A DNA stretch of 30,483 bases from a virus. The notes below the pieces were generated by a model that ran no database searches, was not told the DNA's origin, and worked only from the letters and a program-made list of their open reading frames with translations. The stretch is taken from IMG/VR virus record IMGVR_UViG_3300025030_001165, positions 1-30,483 of that record, one strand, 5' to 3'. Of this stretch, positions 9,012 through 15,970 are shown in pieces (positions within the stretch are counted from its first letter, which is position 1; the number at the start of each line of letters is the position of its first letter). A program made the position numbers and the translations under genes.

Positions 9012-9068
9012 TTATCGGCATAACTGAGATAAAACTTTAATTATTTTTATTGAATTTTTAATATTTAT
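9012..9068. repeat. phage leader shared with the left edge of array 2
   Basis: TTATCGG (9012-9018) followed after 10 nt by ATAAAACTTTAAT (9029-9041), then an AT-rich stretch, is repeated at 24148-24202 (TTATCGG, 9 nt, ATAAAACTTTAAT). In both places it lies just upstream of a glycosyltransferase start (8967 and 24140) and on the phage side of a cassette array. It marks the left insertion boundary of array 1 as lying after about 9042-9068. Confidence 0.6.
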
Positions 9069-9134
9069 TTGAAAATATTTTGATGTTAGTATTTAGTTGA
9101 ATACTTAATCTTGAAGATAAAAAATACATATAAT

Positions 9135-9311
9135 TTATAAGTAAAGAATCTCTACATCTTTTGAATTCATAACTTCGTCAATTCTTTTATATATTTCATC
9201 AGGGATATCTTGATCAACAATAAACGAAAACAAGCCAACAATAGCATCAACCTGACCAGAATAAACTTGGTCGTTTTTAATTGTTAGTTTTTTGGCTGGC
9301 AGGTTATGCAT
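9135..9311 (-). CDS. 58-aa frame in the first cassette, unknown
   Basis: A minus-strand frame from an ATG inside the attC at 9309-9311 to TAA at 9135-9137 encodes about 58 residues with a normal protein-like composition (KKLTIKNDQVYSGQVDAIVG, ending KDVEILYL). There is no clear ribosome site, and the frame closes upstream with TAG, so it may be the remnant of a longer gene cut by recombination. It is the only coding candidate in the first cassette. Three later cassettes also have a short minus-strand gene beside their attC. Confidence 0.35.
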   Translation of the reverse strand: MHNLPAKKLTIKNDQVYSGQVDAIVGLFSFIVDQDIPDEIYKRIDEVMNSKDVEILYL

Positions 9312-9321
9312 GGCGTTGTGC
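9233..9321 (+). other. attC recombination site 1
   Basis: Outer boxes AGCCAAC (9233-9239) and GTTGTGC (9315-9321). The inner left arm GCATCAACCTGACC pairs imperfectly with GGCAGGTTATGC on the right, and the TGGC just before GTT pairs with the left side. Imperfect pairing with extra bases on one arm is normal for attC. The left arm resembles that of the site at 15060-15146. Confidence 0.65.
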
Positions 9322-9380
9322 CTCTAACCAATATGATCCATGGATCGCAATAACCAATAAAAACGGGAGCATAATAAAAA

Positions 9381-9905
9381 ATGCTTGATGTGAAAGTAGA
9401 GATAAAATCTTGGCTGTTAAAAGGAATATTATTGGGAATAGGAGCGTTGCTTGTGCTGCTATTAAAAGAGATACTATATTGCATTTACGCCCTCTCCCCC
9501 ATAATCCCCATAGATACGTTAAATAGAGTTCCACAAACAACACTGCTGTACATATCATCACTATCTCTTCTTTTGAATCTAGTAACCATTGCATACTTGT
9601 TTTCCCTTTTATTTTTTAATGAAAATGTTAAAGATTTTGAACCAATATCCCGGTATGGTTTGAAATTTGATTACGCATATCGCCCACTATGCCCAGTGTG
9701 TGATTCGCCACTTCAAGTAGAAGCATTGGAAATGGACAAACAATTAAAAACAAAACCAAAATTATCATGTCCAAAAGATATCAAACATTACGATAGGATA
9801 CCTACTGATCTTATAGGTGAAGAAAAGCACATTGCGTCAATCGTTAGCGAGCTATTCCAAAAACCACAAACAACCATCGACAAAATATTTTCAGTAAAAC
9901 AATAA
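9381..9905 (+). CDS. membrane protein with C-terminal zinc-ribbon-like domain
   Basis: This 174-aa protein has two predicted membrane helices (about residues 12-40 and 52-80, LLGIGALLVLLLKEILYCIY and YISSLSLLLNLVTIAYLFSL). A soluble part follows with CPVC at about residues 105-108 and SCPKDIKHYD at about 130, a zinc-ribbon-like Cys/His set. It is the first gene of its cassette and lies 11 nt before the Mrr-type nuclease gene, so the two are probably co-expressed. The layout resembles the cassette protein at 15971-16471 (two helices, then CxxC pairs). No family recognised. A GGGAG lies 11 nt before the ATG, slightly far. Confidence 0.6.
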   Translation: MLDVKVEIKSWLLKGILLGIGALLVLLLKEILYCIYALSPIIPIDTLNRVPQTTLLYISSLSLLLNLVTIAYLFSLLFFNENVKDFEPISRYGLKFDYAYRPLCPVCDSPLQVEALEMDKQLKTKPKLSCPKDIKHYDRIPTDLIGEEKHIASIVSELFQKPQTTIDKIFSVKQ

Positions 9906-9916
9906 ATGAGGAAACT

Positions 9917-10867
9917 ATGGACGTATTAATGTTAATCGTTATTATAGCTGTCCTTATTTTCATTGTTTCAAAACTATATTCAAGTAATGGTCAATGGCCA
10001 TTATTTTCGAGCAAAAACCAAACACAAGAGGTCTTAGAAATATTTAAAAGAGTTTTCTCTGGTAAAGTTGATGAGGTAAAATTGTCAACTTGCATATCAT
10101 CCATAGATTTAAGTGGTCAATTCCCTTGGTACATTAACCTGTTGTCAATGTTTGAAGTTGGGATGGCAAATGTGACAGTAAATGCACATTATAACCAACT
10201 CAAGAAAGACTACGAAATAGGTATAACAATCGATGGATATGGTATCGCAGATGAATCAGGGTGGAATAGGACTCTCCAAAAAGTCGTTGATAACATCGCA
10301 ATTCCTACGTTCATACAAGCTGTTAAAGATGCCGCGAGCGAATTAACAGAAGTGAGTAAATACGAAAAAGATAAGTTCTTAACAGAAACCATATATTCGG
10401 AAAATGTGACAAACTTATTGCAGTCCAATTTGAAAGACAGGATTGATTACCTTTTTCGCGAAAAATATGAAAATGAACCCAAAAAAGAATTTATAGAAAT
10501 ATTGAACAGAAATTTCTCAAATGGCATTGAGTATGAACACGCAATAGCAAAAGCAATAAATCTTTATTCAGATGGCTGGAATGCCGAAGCAACAAAAGCG
10601 AGCGGAGACCAAGGGTTAGATATTCTTGCTCGTCATCCATCTGGTATTACTGTCGCAATACAAGCGAAACTATATTCAAGCCCTGTTGGGAATAAAGCTG
10701 TTCAAGAAGTCATCTCCGCAATGGGTTTTTATAAAACAAATTTTGCGGCAGTTGTAACAAACAACAAATACACGGAATCAGCGAAACAATTAGCTGCGTC
10801 TCACTCTATCGAGTTACTACACCATAATTCAATACTGGACTATATTGATGGCGTATTAAGAAAATAA
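9917..10867 (+). CDS. membrane-anchored Mrr-type restriction endonuclease
   Basis: This 316-aa protein starts with one membrane helix (about residues 4-20, MLIVIIAVLIFIVSKLY). A middle region of unknown type is followed by an Mrr_cat domain at about residues 205-300: GIEYEHAIAKAI, GWNAEATKASGDQGLDILA, IAIQAK-like VAIQAKLYSS, then PVGNKAVQEVISA and AAVVTNNKYTESAKQLA. The D and the QxK of the catalytic core (GDQGLDIL...IQAK) are present; Q in place of E is usual in this family. Mrr-like enzymes cut modified or foreign DNA, and the anchor suggests action at the membrane, perhaps on entering DNA. It follows a membrane/zinc-ribbon gene by 11 nt and precedes a 91-aa gene by 16 nt. Confidence 0.8.
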   Translation: MDVLMLIVIIAVLIFIVSKLYSSNGQWPLFSSKNQTQEVLEIFKRVFSGKVDEVKLSTCISSIDLSGQFPWYINLLSMFEVGMANVTVNAHYNQLKKDYEIGITIDGYGIADESGWNRTLQKVVDNIAIPTFIQAVKDAASELTEVSKYEKDKFLTETIYSENVTNLLQSNLKDRIDYLFREKYENEPKKEFIEILNRNFSNGIEYEHAIAKAINLYSDGWNAEATKASGDQGLDILARHPSGITVAIQAKLYSSPVGNKAVQEVISAMGFYKTNFAAVVTNNKYTESAKQLAASHSIELLHHNSILDYIDGVLRK

Positions 10868-10883
10868 ATAAAAGGAGACGAAC

Positions 10884-11159
10884 ATGAAAAAATCAATCAA
10901 GTTCAATGGAACAATTATAAATACTCCAGAATATCAATGTGCAATTGTAAAAATACCAAAAAGTGTAATTAGAAATCAAAAAGAAGCTGAAGACTCTTAC
11001 GAAACATTCAAACCTCTTTTCAAATTCCTTCCTCTGGTATTTATGTCTACTGACCAAGGGATACCACACGCATTATACGGTGAGGAGGAAGCTGTCAGAT
11101 TTGTTTCACAATACCCACATAAGCTAATCGTATGGGGTGAATTTGAAAAGGACATTTGA
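10884..11159 (+). CDS. 91-aa cassette protein, unknown
   Basis: MKKSIKFNGTIINTPEYQCAI continues into a soluble protein with no membrane helix and no motif I can name. It has a good AGGAG ribosome site 7 nt before the ATG and follows the Mrr-type gene by 16 nt, so it is probably translated from the same mRNA. Its last 36 nt overlap the convergent 54-aa gene. It could be a partner or immunity factor of the nuclease; that is only a guess from position. Confidence 0.6.
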   Translation: MKKSIKFNGTIINTPEYQCAIVKIPKSVIRNQKEAEDSYETFKPLFKFLPLVFMSTDQGIPHALYGEEEAVRFVSQYPHKLIVWGEFEKDI

Positions 11160-11288
11160 CAAGTCTGCCGCTTTAAGAAGTTCAAGAGTCTCATGAAATT
11201 CTTGTTTTGAAACAGGTGGGCATGAATCTATTTCACTTGGATCTACTTCTTTAACTCCATAGGTCAATTTAATATCTTCAGTATTCAT
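11124..11288 (-). CDS. 54-aa reverse-strand cassette protein, unknown
   Basis: The start was placed at the ATG at 11288 because a strong AGGAGG lies 6 nt upstream of it. A longer frame to 11327 would begin inside the attC. The product (MNTEDIKLTYGVKEVDPSEI, ending VLFKFTPYD) is small, acidic and soluble. It is convergent with, and overlaps by 36 nt, the 91-aa gene. It starts about 25 nt from the attC left box, as do the reverse genes at 15031 and 17407. Confidence 0.55.
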   Translation of the reverse strand: MNTEDIKLTYGVKEVDPSEIDSCPPVSKQEFHETLELLKAADLSNVLFKFTPYD

Positions 11289-11312
11289 AAAATCCTCCTT
11301 TAACCAAGAGTA

Positions 11313-11404
11313 GCCCAACAAACGCATTCACCAGATGGCGATGAAGCATTGTTGCGCTACGCGGTTTAGTTTATTTGCGCCACTGGTGATGCTTGGCGTT
11401 ATGC
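11313..11404 (+). other. attC recombination site 2
   Basis: Outer boxes GCCCAAC (11313-11319) and GTTATGC (11398-11404). Inner arms ACGCATTCACCAGATGGCG and GCGCCACTGGTGATGCTTGGC are complementary with bulges. The centre (about 11341-11377) is variable. It closes the Mrr-nuclease cassette and borders the MunI-type cassette. Confidence 0.8.
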
Positions 11405-11499
11405 TACCAACCCCATACCTTTAATACCCCTCCCCATCTTTTCTAAAACACCCGCACGAAGATAGAAAGTCCCGCAAACTGTTTATCGCTACAAAATGC

Positions 11500-11537
11500 T
11501 AACTCTAGTATGTAGACCTGCATGAATACTAAAGTTA
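11500..11537. promoter_or_regulatory. C-box-like operator upstream of the controller gene
   Basis: TAACTCTAGTAT (11500-11511) and ATACTAAAGTTA (11526-11537) form an inverted repeat with 11 of 12 positions complementary and a 14-nt spacer, ending 12 nt before the controller ATG. A third copy of the element is at 13123-13134 before the methyltransferase gene. Type II controller proteins bind such repeats to regulate their own gene, the endonuclease gene and sometimes the methyltransferase gene. Confidence 0.65.
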
Positions 11538-11549
11538 TCTATAACCGCA

Positions 11550-11789
11550 ATGACTAACCAATCTTTAAAAAATCAAGCACTAATCCAGTTCGGTGAGAAA
11601 GTTAAAACTACTCGAAAAGAGAAAGGGCTTTCTCAAGAAGAACTGGCATCTATGGCTAACCTGCACCGAACTTATATCGGCATGATCGAACGCGCCGAAA
11701 AAAATATCACGCTTGCAAATATGTTAAAAATCTCTAAAGCACTAAATGTTCCTCTTTGCGAGTTGCTGGAGTCAGTAGACAATGGCTAG
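11550..11789 (+). CDS. controller (C) protein of the MunI-type R-M system, HTH_3/XRE
   Basis: This 79-aa protein is almost entirely one XRE-type helix-turn-helix domain: FGEKVKTTRKEKGLSQEELA at about 12-31, HRTYIGMIERAEKNITLANM at about 39-58, then LKISKALNVPLCELL. Size and position (overlapping the endonuclease gene by 8 nt) are typical of C proteins that delay endonuclease production when the system enters a new cell. There is no obvious ribosome site, as in several leaderless C genes. The inverted repeat just upstream is its probable binding site. Confidence 0.85.
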   Translation: MTNQSLKNQALIQFGEKVKTTRKEKGLSQEELASMANLHRTYIGMIERAEKNITLANMLKISKALNVPLCELLESVDNG

Positions 11790-12381
11790 CAACGACAATA
11801 GACTCAGAAAGAAATGGCAAGATTACAGTGGCAGAAACGCCGGTATAGCCGAACATGATTTTTACGAAGCATTTAAAACTGTATTCAGCGGAACAGAATA
11901 TCGGATTAGATCAAAGCCAAAAGAGTTCGCAAATATCTATGTAAAAGTAGAACTTTCTGAACAAGAAAAATCTGTAATACATAATCCAAGTACAGCGATC
12001 ACCCGTCATGGAGTTTTTCCAGACTACGCGATAGACAACACAATAACCGGCAAGACAATATATGTAGAAGTTAAACGACAAGACGGCTGGGTGGAAGGGG
12101 GCAAACGCTCAGACGGTCGTGGAAATGCACACGAGAGGTCTTGTAAATTCTTCACTCCTGGCCTCCTCAATATCCTTAGAGAAAAAAGCAAAATTGACAA
12201 AAATAGTTTGCCCTTTTGGACTGTCTTTCAAGGTGACATAACCCGCGACCCTTGCAGAGTTAGGGAAATTTCTTGCTGGTACGATAACTACAAAGCGCAT
12301 TTCTTCTTTTGGCGGGACTCTGCTGATCCATCTGCGATAATCGGCCATTTTGAAGAACATATTGCCCCATTGCTAGCATAA
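11782..12381 (+). CDS. type II restriction endonuclease, MunI family (expected target CAATTG)
   Basis: This 199-aa protein matches what I know of MunI over its whole length. The catalytic PD-ExK core is PDYAID (D81) followed by VEVKRQDGW (E96, K98). The recognition motif GRGNAHERSCK at about 112-122 is the GNAxERSCK element of MunI, which is shared in shorter form (GNAxER) with EcoRI. FFTPGLL, TVFQGDITRDP and VREISCWYD also agree with MunI. Family members cut C^AATTG. The ATG overlaps the controller stop by 8 nt, giving coupled expression. The convergent methyltransferase gene ends 5 nt beyond its stop. Confidence 0.93.
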   Translation: MASNDNRLRKKWQDYSGRNAGIAEHDFYEAFKTVFSGTEYRIRSKPKEFANIYVKVELSEQEKSVIHNPSTAITRHGVFPDYAIDNTITGKTIYVEVKRQDGWVEGGKRSDGRGNAHERSCKFFTPGLLNILREKSKIDKNSLPFWTVFQGDITRDPCRVREISCWYDNYKAHFFFWRDSADPSAIIGHFEEHIAPLLA

Positions 12382-12386
12382 TCAAC

Positions 12387-13073
12387 TCAGTCTTCGTATT
12401 CTTCCCGTACATCAAGCCCCCATACATCCCAACCAATAGGGCGGTGACGGGCAAAAAGCTCTATTCTGTCTTGAGTAGGGAACATTTCTTCTATTCCTCT
12501 CATCACCTCTATCGGCTTCTCACTATGTTTGCTTCGTGGGACACGAACAAGCTGCTTTATATTTCTGGCCCCTCTTGGCGTTGGTATCCTTCCTCTTTTA
12601 AAAACTAAGCACAATTCGCAATATGACATTGTGTATTTGCCTGGGTTATGAACCATTTTATCCCAAACGAATGCAACAGTCCTGTACTCAAAGCCCCACG
12701 CTTGCCCGAGTTCTATCCCATGAACAAGATGAGGGTTAGTAACCCACATAAAAAGTAAACAGTCATCTTTGGCAATTTCGGTAATTGGAATTTTCTTTAA
12801 GTCTTTTGTTTTTATTGTCGGGTATTTGAAATTTGCGGAGCTAATAAAAATACTTTTCGACAAATCAATTTTTTCTACCGACTTGCTACTCTTGTCAAAC
12901 TGTAGCTTTCCGCCGTAATCCCAAGGTGGATCGGCGTAAATTATGTCATATTTTTTTTCTGGGAGATCGGGGTATAAGTCTGGTAAATCATTTCGTTTAG
13001 TCCGTCTCTCCTGTGCGGCGTTATAAATTGTGTACCCGGTTATCTTTCTCTCTTCTGTGTTGTCATTGCTCAT
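12387..13073 (-). CDS. adenine-N6 DNA methyltransferase, MT-A70 family (MunI-type)
   Basis: This 228-aa protein has the MT-A70-type layout: YDIIYADPPWDYGG with the catalytic DPPW at about 48-51, LFMWVTNPHLVHGIELGQAWGFEY in the middle, and RVPRSKHSEKPIEVMRGIEEMFP with DRIELFARHRPIGWDVWG at the end, where the SAM-binding part lies. M.MunI is a known bacterial member of this family, and the neighbouring MunI-like endonuclease makes protection of CAATTG by adenine methylation the clear expectation. The gene is convergent with the endonuclease gene. A GGAG lies upstream of the ATG, and a C-box-like element sits about 50 nt before it. Confidence 0.9.
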   Translation of the reverse strand: MSNDNTEERKITGYTIYNAAQERRTKRNDLPDLYPDLPEKKYDIIYADPPWDYGGKLQFDKSSKSVEKIDLSKSIFISSANFKYPTIKTKDLKKIPITEIAKDDCLLFMWVTNPHLVHGIELGQAWGFEYRTVAFVWDKMVHNPGKYTMSYCELCLVFKRGRIPTPRGARNIKQLVRVPRSKHSEKPIEVMRGIEEMFPTQDRIELFARHRPIGWDVWGLDVREEYED

Positions 13074-13122
13074 GTGGGCTTACTCTCCAAAATAGGTACG
13101 GTTTTATTTTTAACTAAATTGA

Positions 13123-13134
13123 TAACTATAGTAT
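13123..13134. promoter_or_regulatory. C-box-like element upstream of the MunI-type methyltransferase
   Basis: TAACTATAGTAT differs from the left half-site of the controller operator (TAACTCTAGTAT) at one position, and its centre ACTATAGT is palindromic. It lies 50-61 nt before the methyltransferase ATG (minus strand), within the likely promoter. This suggests that the controller protein also acts on the methyltransferase gene. Confidence 0.5.
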
Positions 13135-13233
13135 GCCCTATGTAGCATTTCTTATTTCTCAGGGCAATAAGTTTGGTGCCGAAATGCAACAAACCTTGCC
13201 CCAAAATAAAGAGAACAAGATCAAAACAAAAAA

Positions 13234-13323
13234 GCATAACAAGCGCATCAACGCAGACGGCGGGGACGCGCTATTTTTTTACCCAAGTTCAGTGTCCGCC
13301 GCTGGTTATGCTTGGCGTTGGCG
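13234..13323 (+). other. attC recombination site 3 (end of the MunI-type cassette)
   Basis: Outer boxes GCATAAC (13234-13240) and GTTGGCG (13317-13323). The inner arms GCGCATCAACGCAGACGGCGG and CCGCCGCTGGTTATGCTTGGC pair with small bulges; a T7 run lies in the centre. Up to the crossover base it differs at only one position from the attC at 26255-26344 in the oppositely oriented array 2. The 353-nt gap 13074-13426 holds this site and the methyltransferase promoter; I see no gene in it. Confidence 0.9.
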
Positions 13324-13426
13324 TAGCACCAATCTACGAATCTCAAATGGCGCCCAAAACAATATTGGACTAGCAATCAGAAACACGATACTTGTCAATG
13401 GGTCAAAACCAGTAAGGAAACATAAT

Positions 13427-13600
13427 ATGTCCATAAATGCAGAAACAATCTCTCTAATCATCGGAGTAGCCTCATTTTTAGCAGCTATTATATTTTTCTT
13501 CGCTGCAAAAGAATCTGAAATGAATACAACTAAATTATTAGAAAAAATTAATGAGAAAACTGACAGGGTTAATAAGGCCAATTGTTATTTTCAACACTAA
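13427..13600 (+). CDS. 57-aa membrane protein with coiled coil
   Basis: The product is MSINAETISLIIGVASFLAA followed by the rest of one helix (about residues 7-27) and a coiled-coil-like stretch (NTTKLLEKINEKTDRVN). The ATG at 13427 has AAGGAAA upstream; the same frame extends back through the attC to 13133 but that part is not protein-like. It overlaps the next plus frame by 50 nt, and the two may be halves of one gene separated by a frameshift. Confidence 0.5.
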   Translation: MSINAETISLIIGVASFLAAIIFFFAAKESEMNTTKLLEKINEKTDRVNKANCYFQH

Positions 13601-13868
13601 AGAAATAATATTGGCTGACCAAGGAGCTATGGACTACATAAAATCATTAAGAGTTAAGTTAGATGAAGACAACCACACTCCTAAGCAAATAATTATTAAC
13701 TTCAATAAGCATATTCAACTTGAACCAATTTTAGAATCTGCCGATATGTTCAAATTTGAAATTGAAGCAAAGAAAGGTAAGGGCAAGCAATGGATATTTA
13801 ACCTTTCGCCTGTAATGACTTCAATAGATATTGATTCATACCGTTTTAGATTGGAAATATTAATTTAA
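13551..13868 (+). CDS. 105-aa cassette protein, perhaps second half of a split gene
   Basis: The frame encodes a soluble domain (IVIFNTKEIILADQGAMDYI, KQIIINFNKHIQLEPILESA, SYRFRLEILI) with no recognised motif. Its start lies 50 nt inside the preceding frame and has no good ribosome site. The layout of helix, coiled coil and soluble domain would make sense as a single membrane-anchored protein of about 140-150 aa if the two frames were joined. A real indel, a sequencing error or programmed slippage cannot be told apart here. Confidence 0.45.
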   Translation: MRKLTGLIRPIVIFNTKEIILADQGAMDYIKSLRVKLDEDNHTPKQIIINFNKHIQLEPILESADMFKFEIEAKKGKGKQWIFNLSPVMTSIDIDSYRFRLEILI

Positions 13869-13886
13869 AAATAGAGAACATCTATC

Positions 13887-14258
13887 ATGGCTATGACGTT
13901 AGAAAAACTAAATCAACATAAAACCGAGATTGAACTTGATCTATATAAAATGGGAAAGGCATATAATGACGCCAACACAAATCATATCCTCCATCTCTTA
14001 TTATCTTTAGCGACAATGGGTTTGTGGCTCATTGTTTGGCTCTTTACTGCCGAAAGCAATGCAAGGCGCAGAGCAAAATTAGAAAAATTAATTGACGAAT
14101 CTAAAAAAGCTATAATTGAGATTGACAGCAAATTAATACCTGAAGCAAGAAACCGTGAATCTGGGCGCAACAAAAAAGACACTAAAGAATGTCCTTGGTG
14201 CGCTGAAATAATTTTATCAAAAGCTAAAATATGTAAGCATTGCGGTAGAGAAGTTTAA
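13887..14258 (+). CDS. membrane protein with coiled coil and C-terminal zinc ribbon
   Basis: This 123-aa protein has a helical N-terminus, one membrane helix at about residues 30-50 (HILHLLLSLATMGLWLIVWL), a charged coiled-coil region (RRRAKLEKLIDESKKAIIEI) and a classical zinc ribbon at the end (CPWCAEIILSKAKICKHCGR, about 102-121). The ribbon has the common CPxCAE...CxxCG form. It lies 18 nt after the 105-aa gene. Function unknown; the ribbon may bind protein or nucleic acid at the membrane. Confidence 0.65.
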   Translation: MAMTLEKLNQHKTEIELDLYKMGKAYNDANTNHILHLLLSLATMGLWLIVWLFTAESNARRRAKLEKLIDESKKAIIEIDSKLIPEARNRESGRNKKDTKECPWCAEIILSKAKICKHCGREV

Positions 14259-14306
14259 ATATTAATTAGAATCGCTCTTCACCGAGTAAAAATTAAAGGG
14301 GCCGCA

Positions 14307-14855
14307 ATGAATCACAACGAAATGCTAATTGCTTTAAACTCAGTCCACCAAAATTACATTCTTTCCATTGCATCAGTACCTATGTTCAAAAATGAAAGCA
14401 GCAACAAAATTCTTGAAAATTTTTATATATCAATTGGTAATAGAAATTTTGATTGCACAAGAATATTATTAGACTTGAGCAATGATGTGACTCATGAAAT
14501 CATAATAAATGAATTTGTAAAGTCGATTCATAGAACTTTAATTTGTGAAAGTTTTGAATTGGTCAAACAATATGCAAGCGACACAGACCAATACGAAAAT
14601 GGAATAAATATAAAAGAAAACGATGTATTTATGTACACTTCGTTAATTAGAAACGCATTCTCTCATAATTTTAAAATTGAGCCAATTGGGTATATAAAAA
14701 CAAAACTAAAAAATGGTTATGTTATAAAATGGCGTAAAAAAGACATCACAAAGGACAATATTGGAAATGTCTTATCTGGTGCTGATCTACAGTACAGCGA
14801 GATATTTCAATTATTTTTAGACATCTACGAATTGGCAGATAAAAAGTTAATATAA
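14307..14855 (+). CDS. 182-aa protein with HEPN-like motif
   Basis: This helical, soluble protein contains MYTSLIRNAFSHNFKIEPIG at about residues 110-129. R-N-A-F-S-H fits the Rx4-6H motif of HEPN domains, which are often RNases in defence and toxin-antitoxin systems; the surrounding 'LIRNAFSHN' is close to the form seen in several HEPN families. The rest (RTLICESFELVKQYASDTDQ, SGADLQYSEIFQLFLDIYEL) fits an all-helical fold. A GGGG-rich ribosome site precedes the ATG. The HEPN call is based on one motif and predicted helicity only. Confidence 0.5.
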   Translation: MNHNEMLIALNSVHQNYILSIASVPMFKNESSNKILENFYISIGNRNFDCTRILLDLSNDVTHEIIINEFVKSIHRTLICESFELVKQYASDTDQYENGINIKENDVFMYTSLIRNAFSHNFKIEPIGYIKTKLKNGYVIKWRKKDITKDNIGNVLSGADLQYSEIFQLFLDIYELADKKLI

Positions 14856-15031
14856 TGTGGTGATTTCTCACCGCATATAGGGCAAAAATTGACCTTTAAG
14901 TTTTTATATTTTTCATAACTTGTCATTTCAAATTCGCCATTACTGACGAAAACTTCAATCATTTCTGATTCTTGAATACCAAGGACTTTCTCTTTGTCAC
15001 AAATATGATAAAGATTTTCTTCTTTACTCAT
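14825..15031 (-). CDS. 68-aa reverse-strand cassette protein with CxxC motif
   Basis: MSKEENLYHICDKEKVLGIQ continues to NFCPICGEKSPHYINFL, with a single CPxCG knuckle. An AAAGGAG lies 8 nt before the ATG, which supports real translation. The gene is convergent with the HEPN-like gene, overlapping by 31 nt, and starts 28 nt from the attC left box. Size and position match the reverse genes at 11288 and 17407. Whether it partners the HEPN-like gene (for example as antitoxin) is unknown. Confidence 0.55.
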   Translation of the reverse strand: MSKEENLYHICDKEKVLGIQESEMIEVFVSNGEFEMTSYEKYKNLKVNFCPICGEKSPHYINFLSANS

Positions 15032-15059
15032 AAATTAATCTCCTTTAAATTAAGGGAAA

Positions 15060-15146
15060 AGCCAACAAGACGGTCAACCTGACACCGGGGAGCAGCGTTC
15101 TTCGAGCCTATTTCAGTGGCCGGTGCAAGTGAGCTTGGCGTTGGCT
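15060..15146 (+). other. attC recombination site 4
   Basis: Outer boxes AGCCAAC (15060-15066) and GTTGGCT (15140-15146) are perfectly complementary. Inner arms ACGGTCAACCTGACACCGG and CCGGTGCAAGTGAGCTTGGC pair with bulges; the centre is variable and contains GCAGCGTTCTTCGAGCC. Confidence 0.85.
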
Positions 15147-15248
15147 CCTAAAGTAACGAGACTGTTCTCTCAACTTAACTATCAAACAAACTGAAAATAC
15201 CGGCACTACAACCCAGCAAATAAATAGAATAAATATCATGGTGTAATT

Positions 15249-15770
15249 ATGACCCCCGAGTTAGCATCTAAATTATATGACTATTCATGTTACGGAATAA
15301 TAATTGGGCTTGCTATTGGTTTTATCTCAACAGGAATATCCATATATTCAAGCAACATAATCAATGATGATCTAAAATTAAAACTATCGATGTCTCATGA
15401 AAGAACAGAACAACTGAAAAAAGAATTATCTTGGCGTCGATTATCAGAAGAACAATATAAAACTTTAGTCGATAAACTAAGACCTTACCCATCAACCATC
15501 TTAATTACGAATCCACCAGAAATAGAAGCAACAACATTCGCAAACGACTTCGTTAAAGCCTTCGCTGACGCTGGGTGGAAAGTAGAACATTCACCATATT
15601 TTTGGTATGCAGCACTAGAATATGGCATATCAGTTTCAAGAACTGAAAATGGAGAATCAGAAAGATTAACTAATCTGCTGTCTTCTATTAAGATTGAACA
15701 TAAATTAGACGCAATAAAAGACAAATTCACATTATTTATTGGTAGTAAAGAACCACCAAATATAAATTAA
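15249..15770 (+). CDS. 173-aa membrane-anchored cassette protein, unknown
   Basis: The sole gene of its cassette. One membrane helix lies at about residues 14-34 (YGIIIGLAIGFISTGISIYS), then a charged coiled-coil region (LSMSHERTEQLKKELSWRRL), then a mixed alpha/beta domain (YPSTILITNPPEIEATTFAN, AFADAGWKVEHSPYFWYA, LEYGISVSR). I know the general pattern (helix, 'WRRLS..Q', 'EA..FA..F..A...AGW.V') as one seen in uncharacterised membrane-anchored proteins, but cannot name a function. Its stop codon lies inside a 26-nt sequence shared with the next attC. Confidence 0.65.
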   Translation: MTPELASKLYDYSCYGIIIGLAIGFISTGISIYSSNIINDDLKLKLSMSHERTEQLKKELSWRRLSEEQYKTLVDKLRPYPSTILITNPPEIEATTFANDFVKAFADAGWKVEHSPYFWYAALEYGISVSRTENGESERLTNLLSSIKIEHKLDAIKDKFTLFIGSKEPPNIN

Positions 15771-15778
15771 ACACCATT

Positions 15779-15866
15779 AGCCAACAAAACGCTCCACTTG
15801 ACGCCGGGAAGCTGTTCACTTTTCCCTGTTAATTCAGGGGCGGCGCAAGTGAGCTTGGCGTTGAGC
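15779..15866 (+). other. attC recombination site 5
   Basis: Outer boxes AGCCAAC (15779-15785) and GTTGAGC (15860-15866). Inner arms CGCTCCACTTGACGCCGG and GGCGGCGCAAGTGAGCTTGGC are complementary with bulges. The 26 nt at 15763-15788 are identical to 17421-17446 at the next site. Confidence 0.8.
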
Positions 15867-15970
15867 ACTGAATTCTGACCACATCCAAGGAAGATAAGAA
15901 ATTCCCTTAATAACCTGATACGAAGTGATCACGACACCAATACAAAAAAACCAAAATGGGAGAATTTCTA

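Noticed and set aside
8968-9232. An attI site or integrase remnant at the left edge of array 1
   Set aside because: Only phage leader, AT-rich sequence and the 58-aa frame are seen; no tyrosine recombinase motif on either strand.
9304-9594. Minus-strand hydrophobic frame of 96 aa ending in attC
   Set aside because: It overlaps the helices of the plus-strand 174-aa protein, lacks a ribosome site and ends in the attC-derived 'AQRHA' sequence. Antisense of a hydrophobic helix often looks hydrophobic.
13133-13426. Upstream extension of the 57-aa frame through attC
   Set aside because: The translated attC is not protein-like, and a ribosome site lies before the ATG at 13427.
13306-13581. Minus-strand frame of 91 aa over the 57-aa gene
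   Set aside because: The plus frame has a ribosome site and a helix/coiled-coil pattern; the minus frame ends in attC-derived 'RQRQA'.
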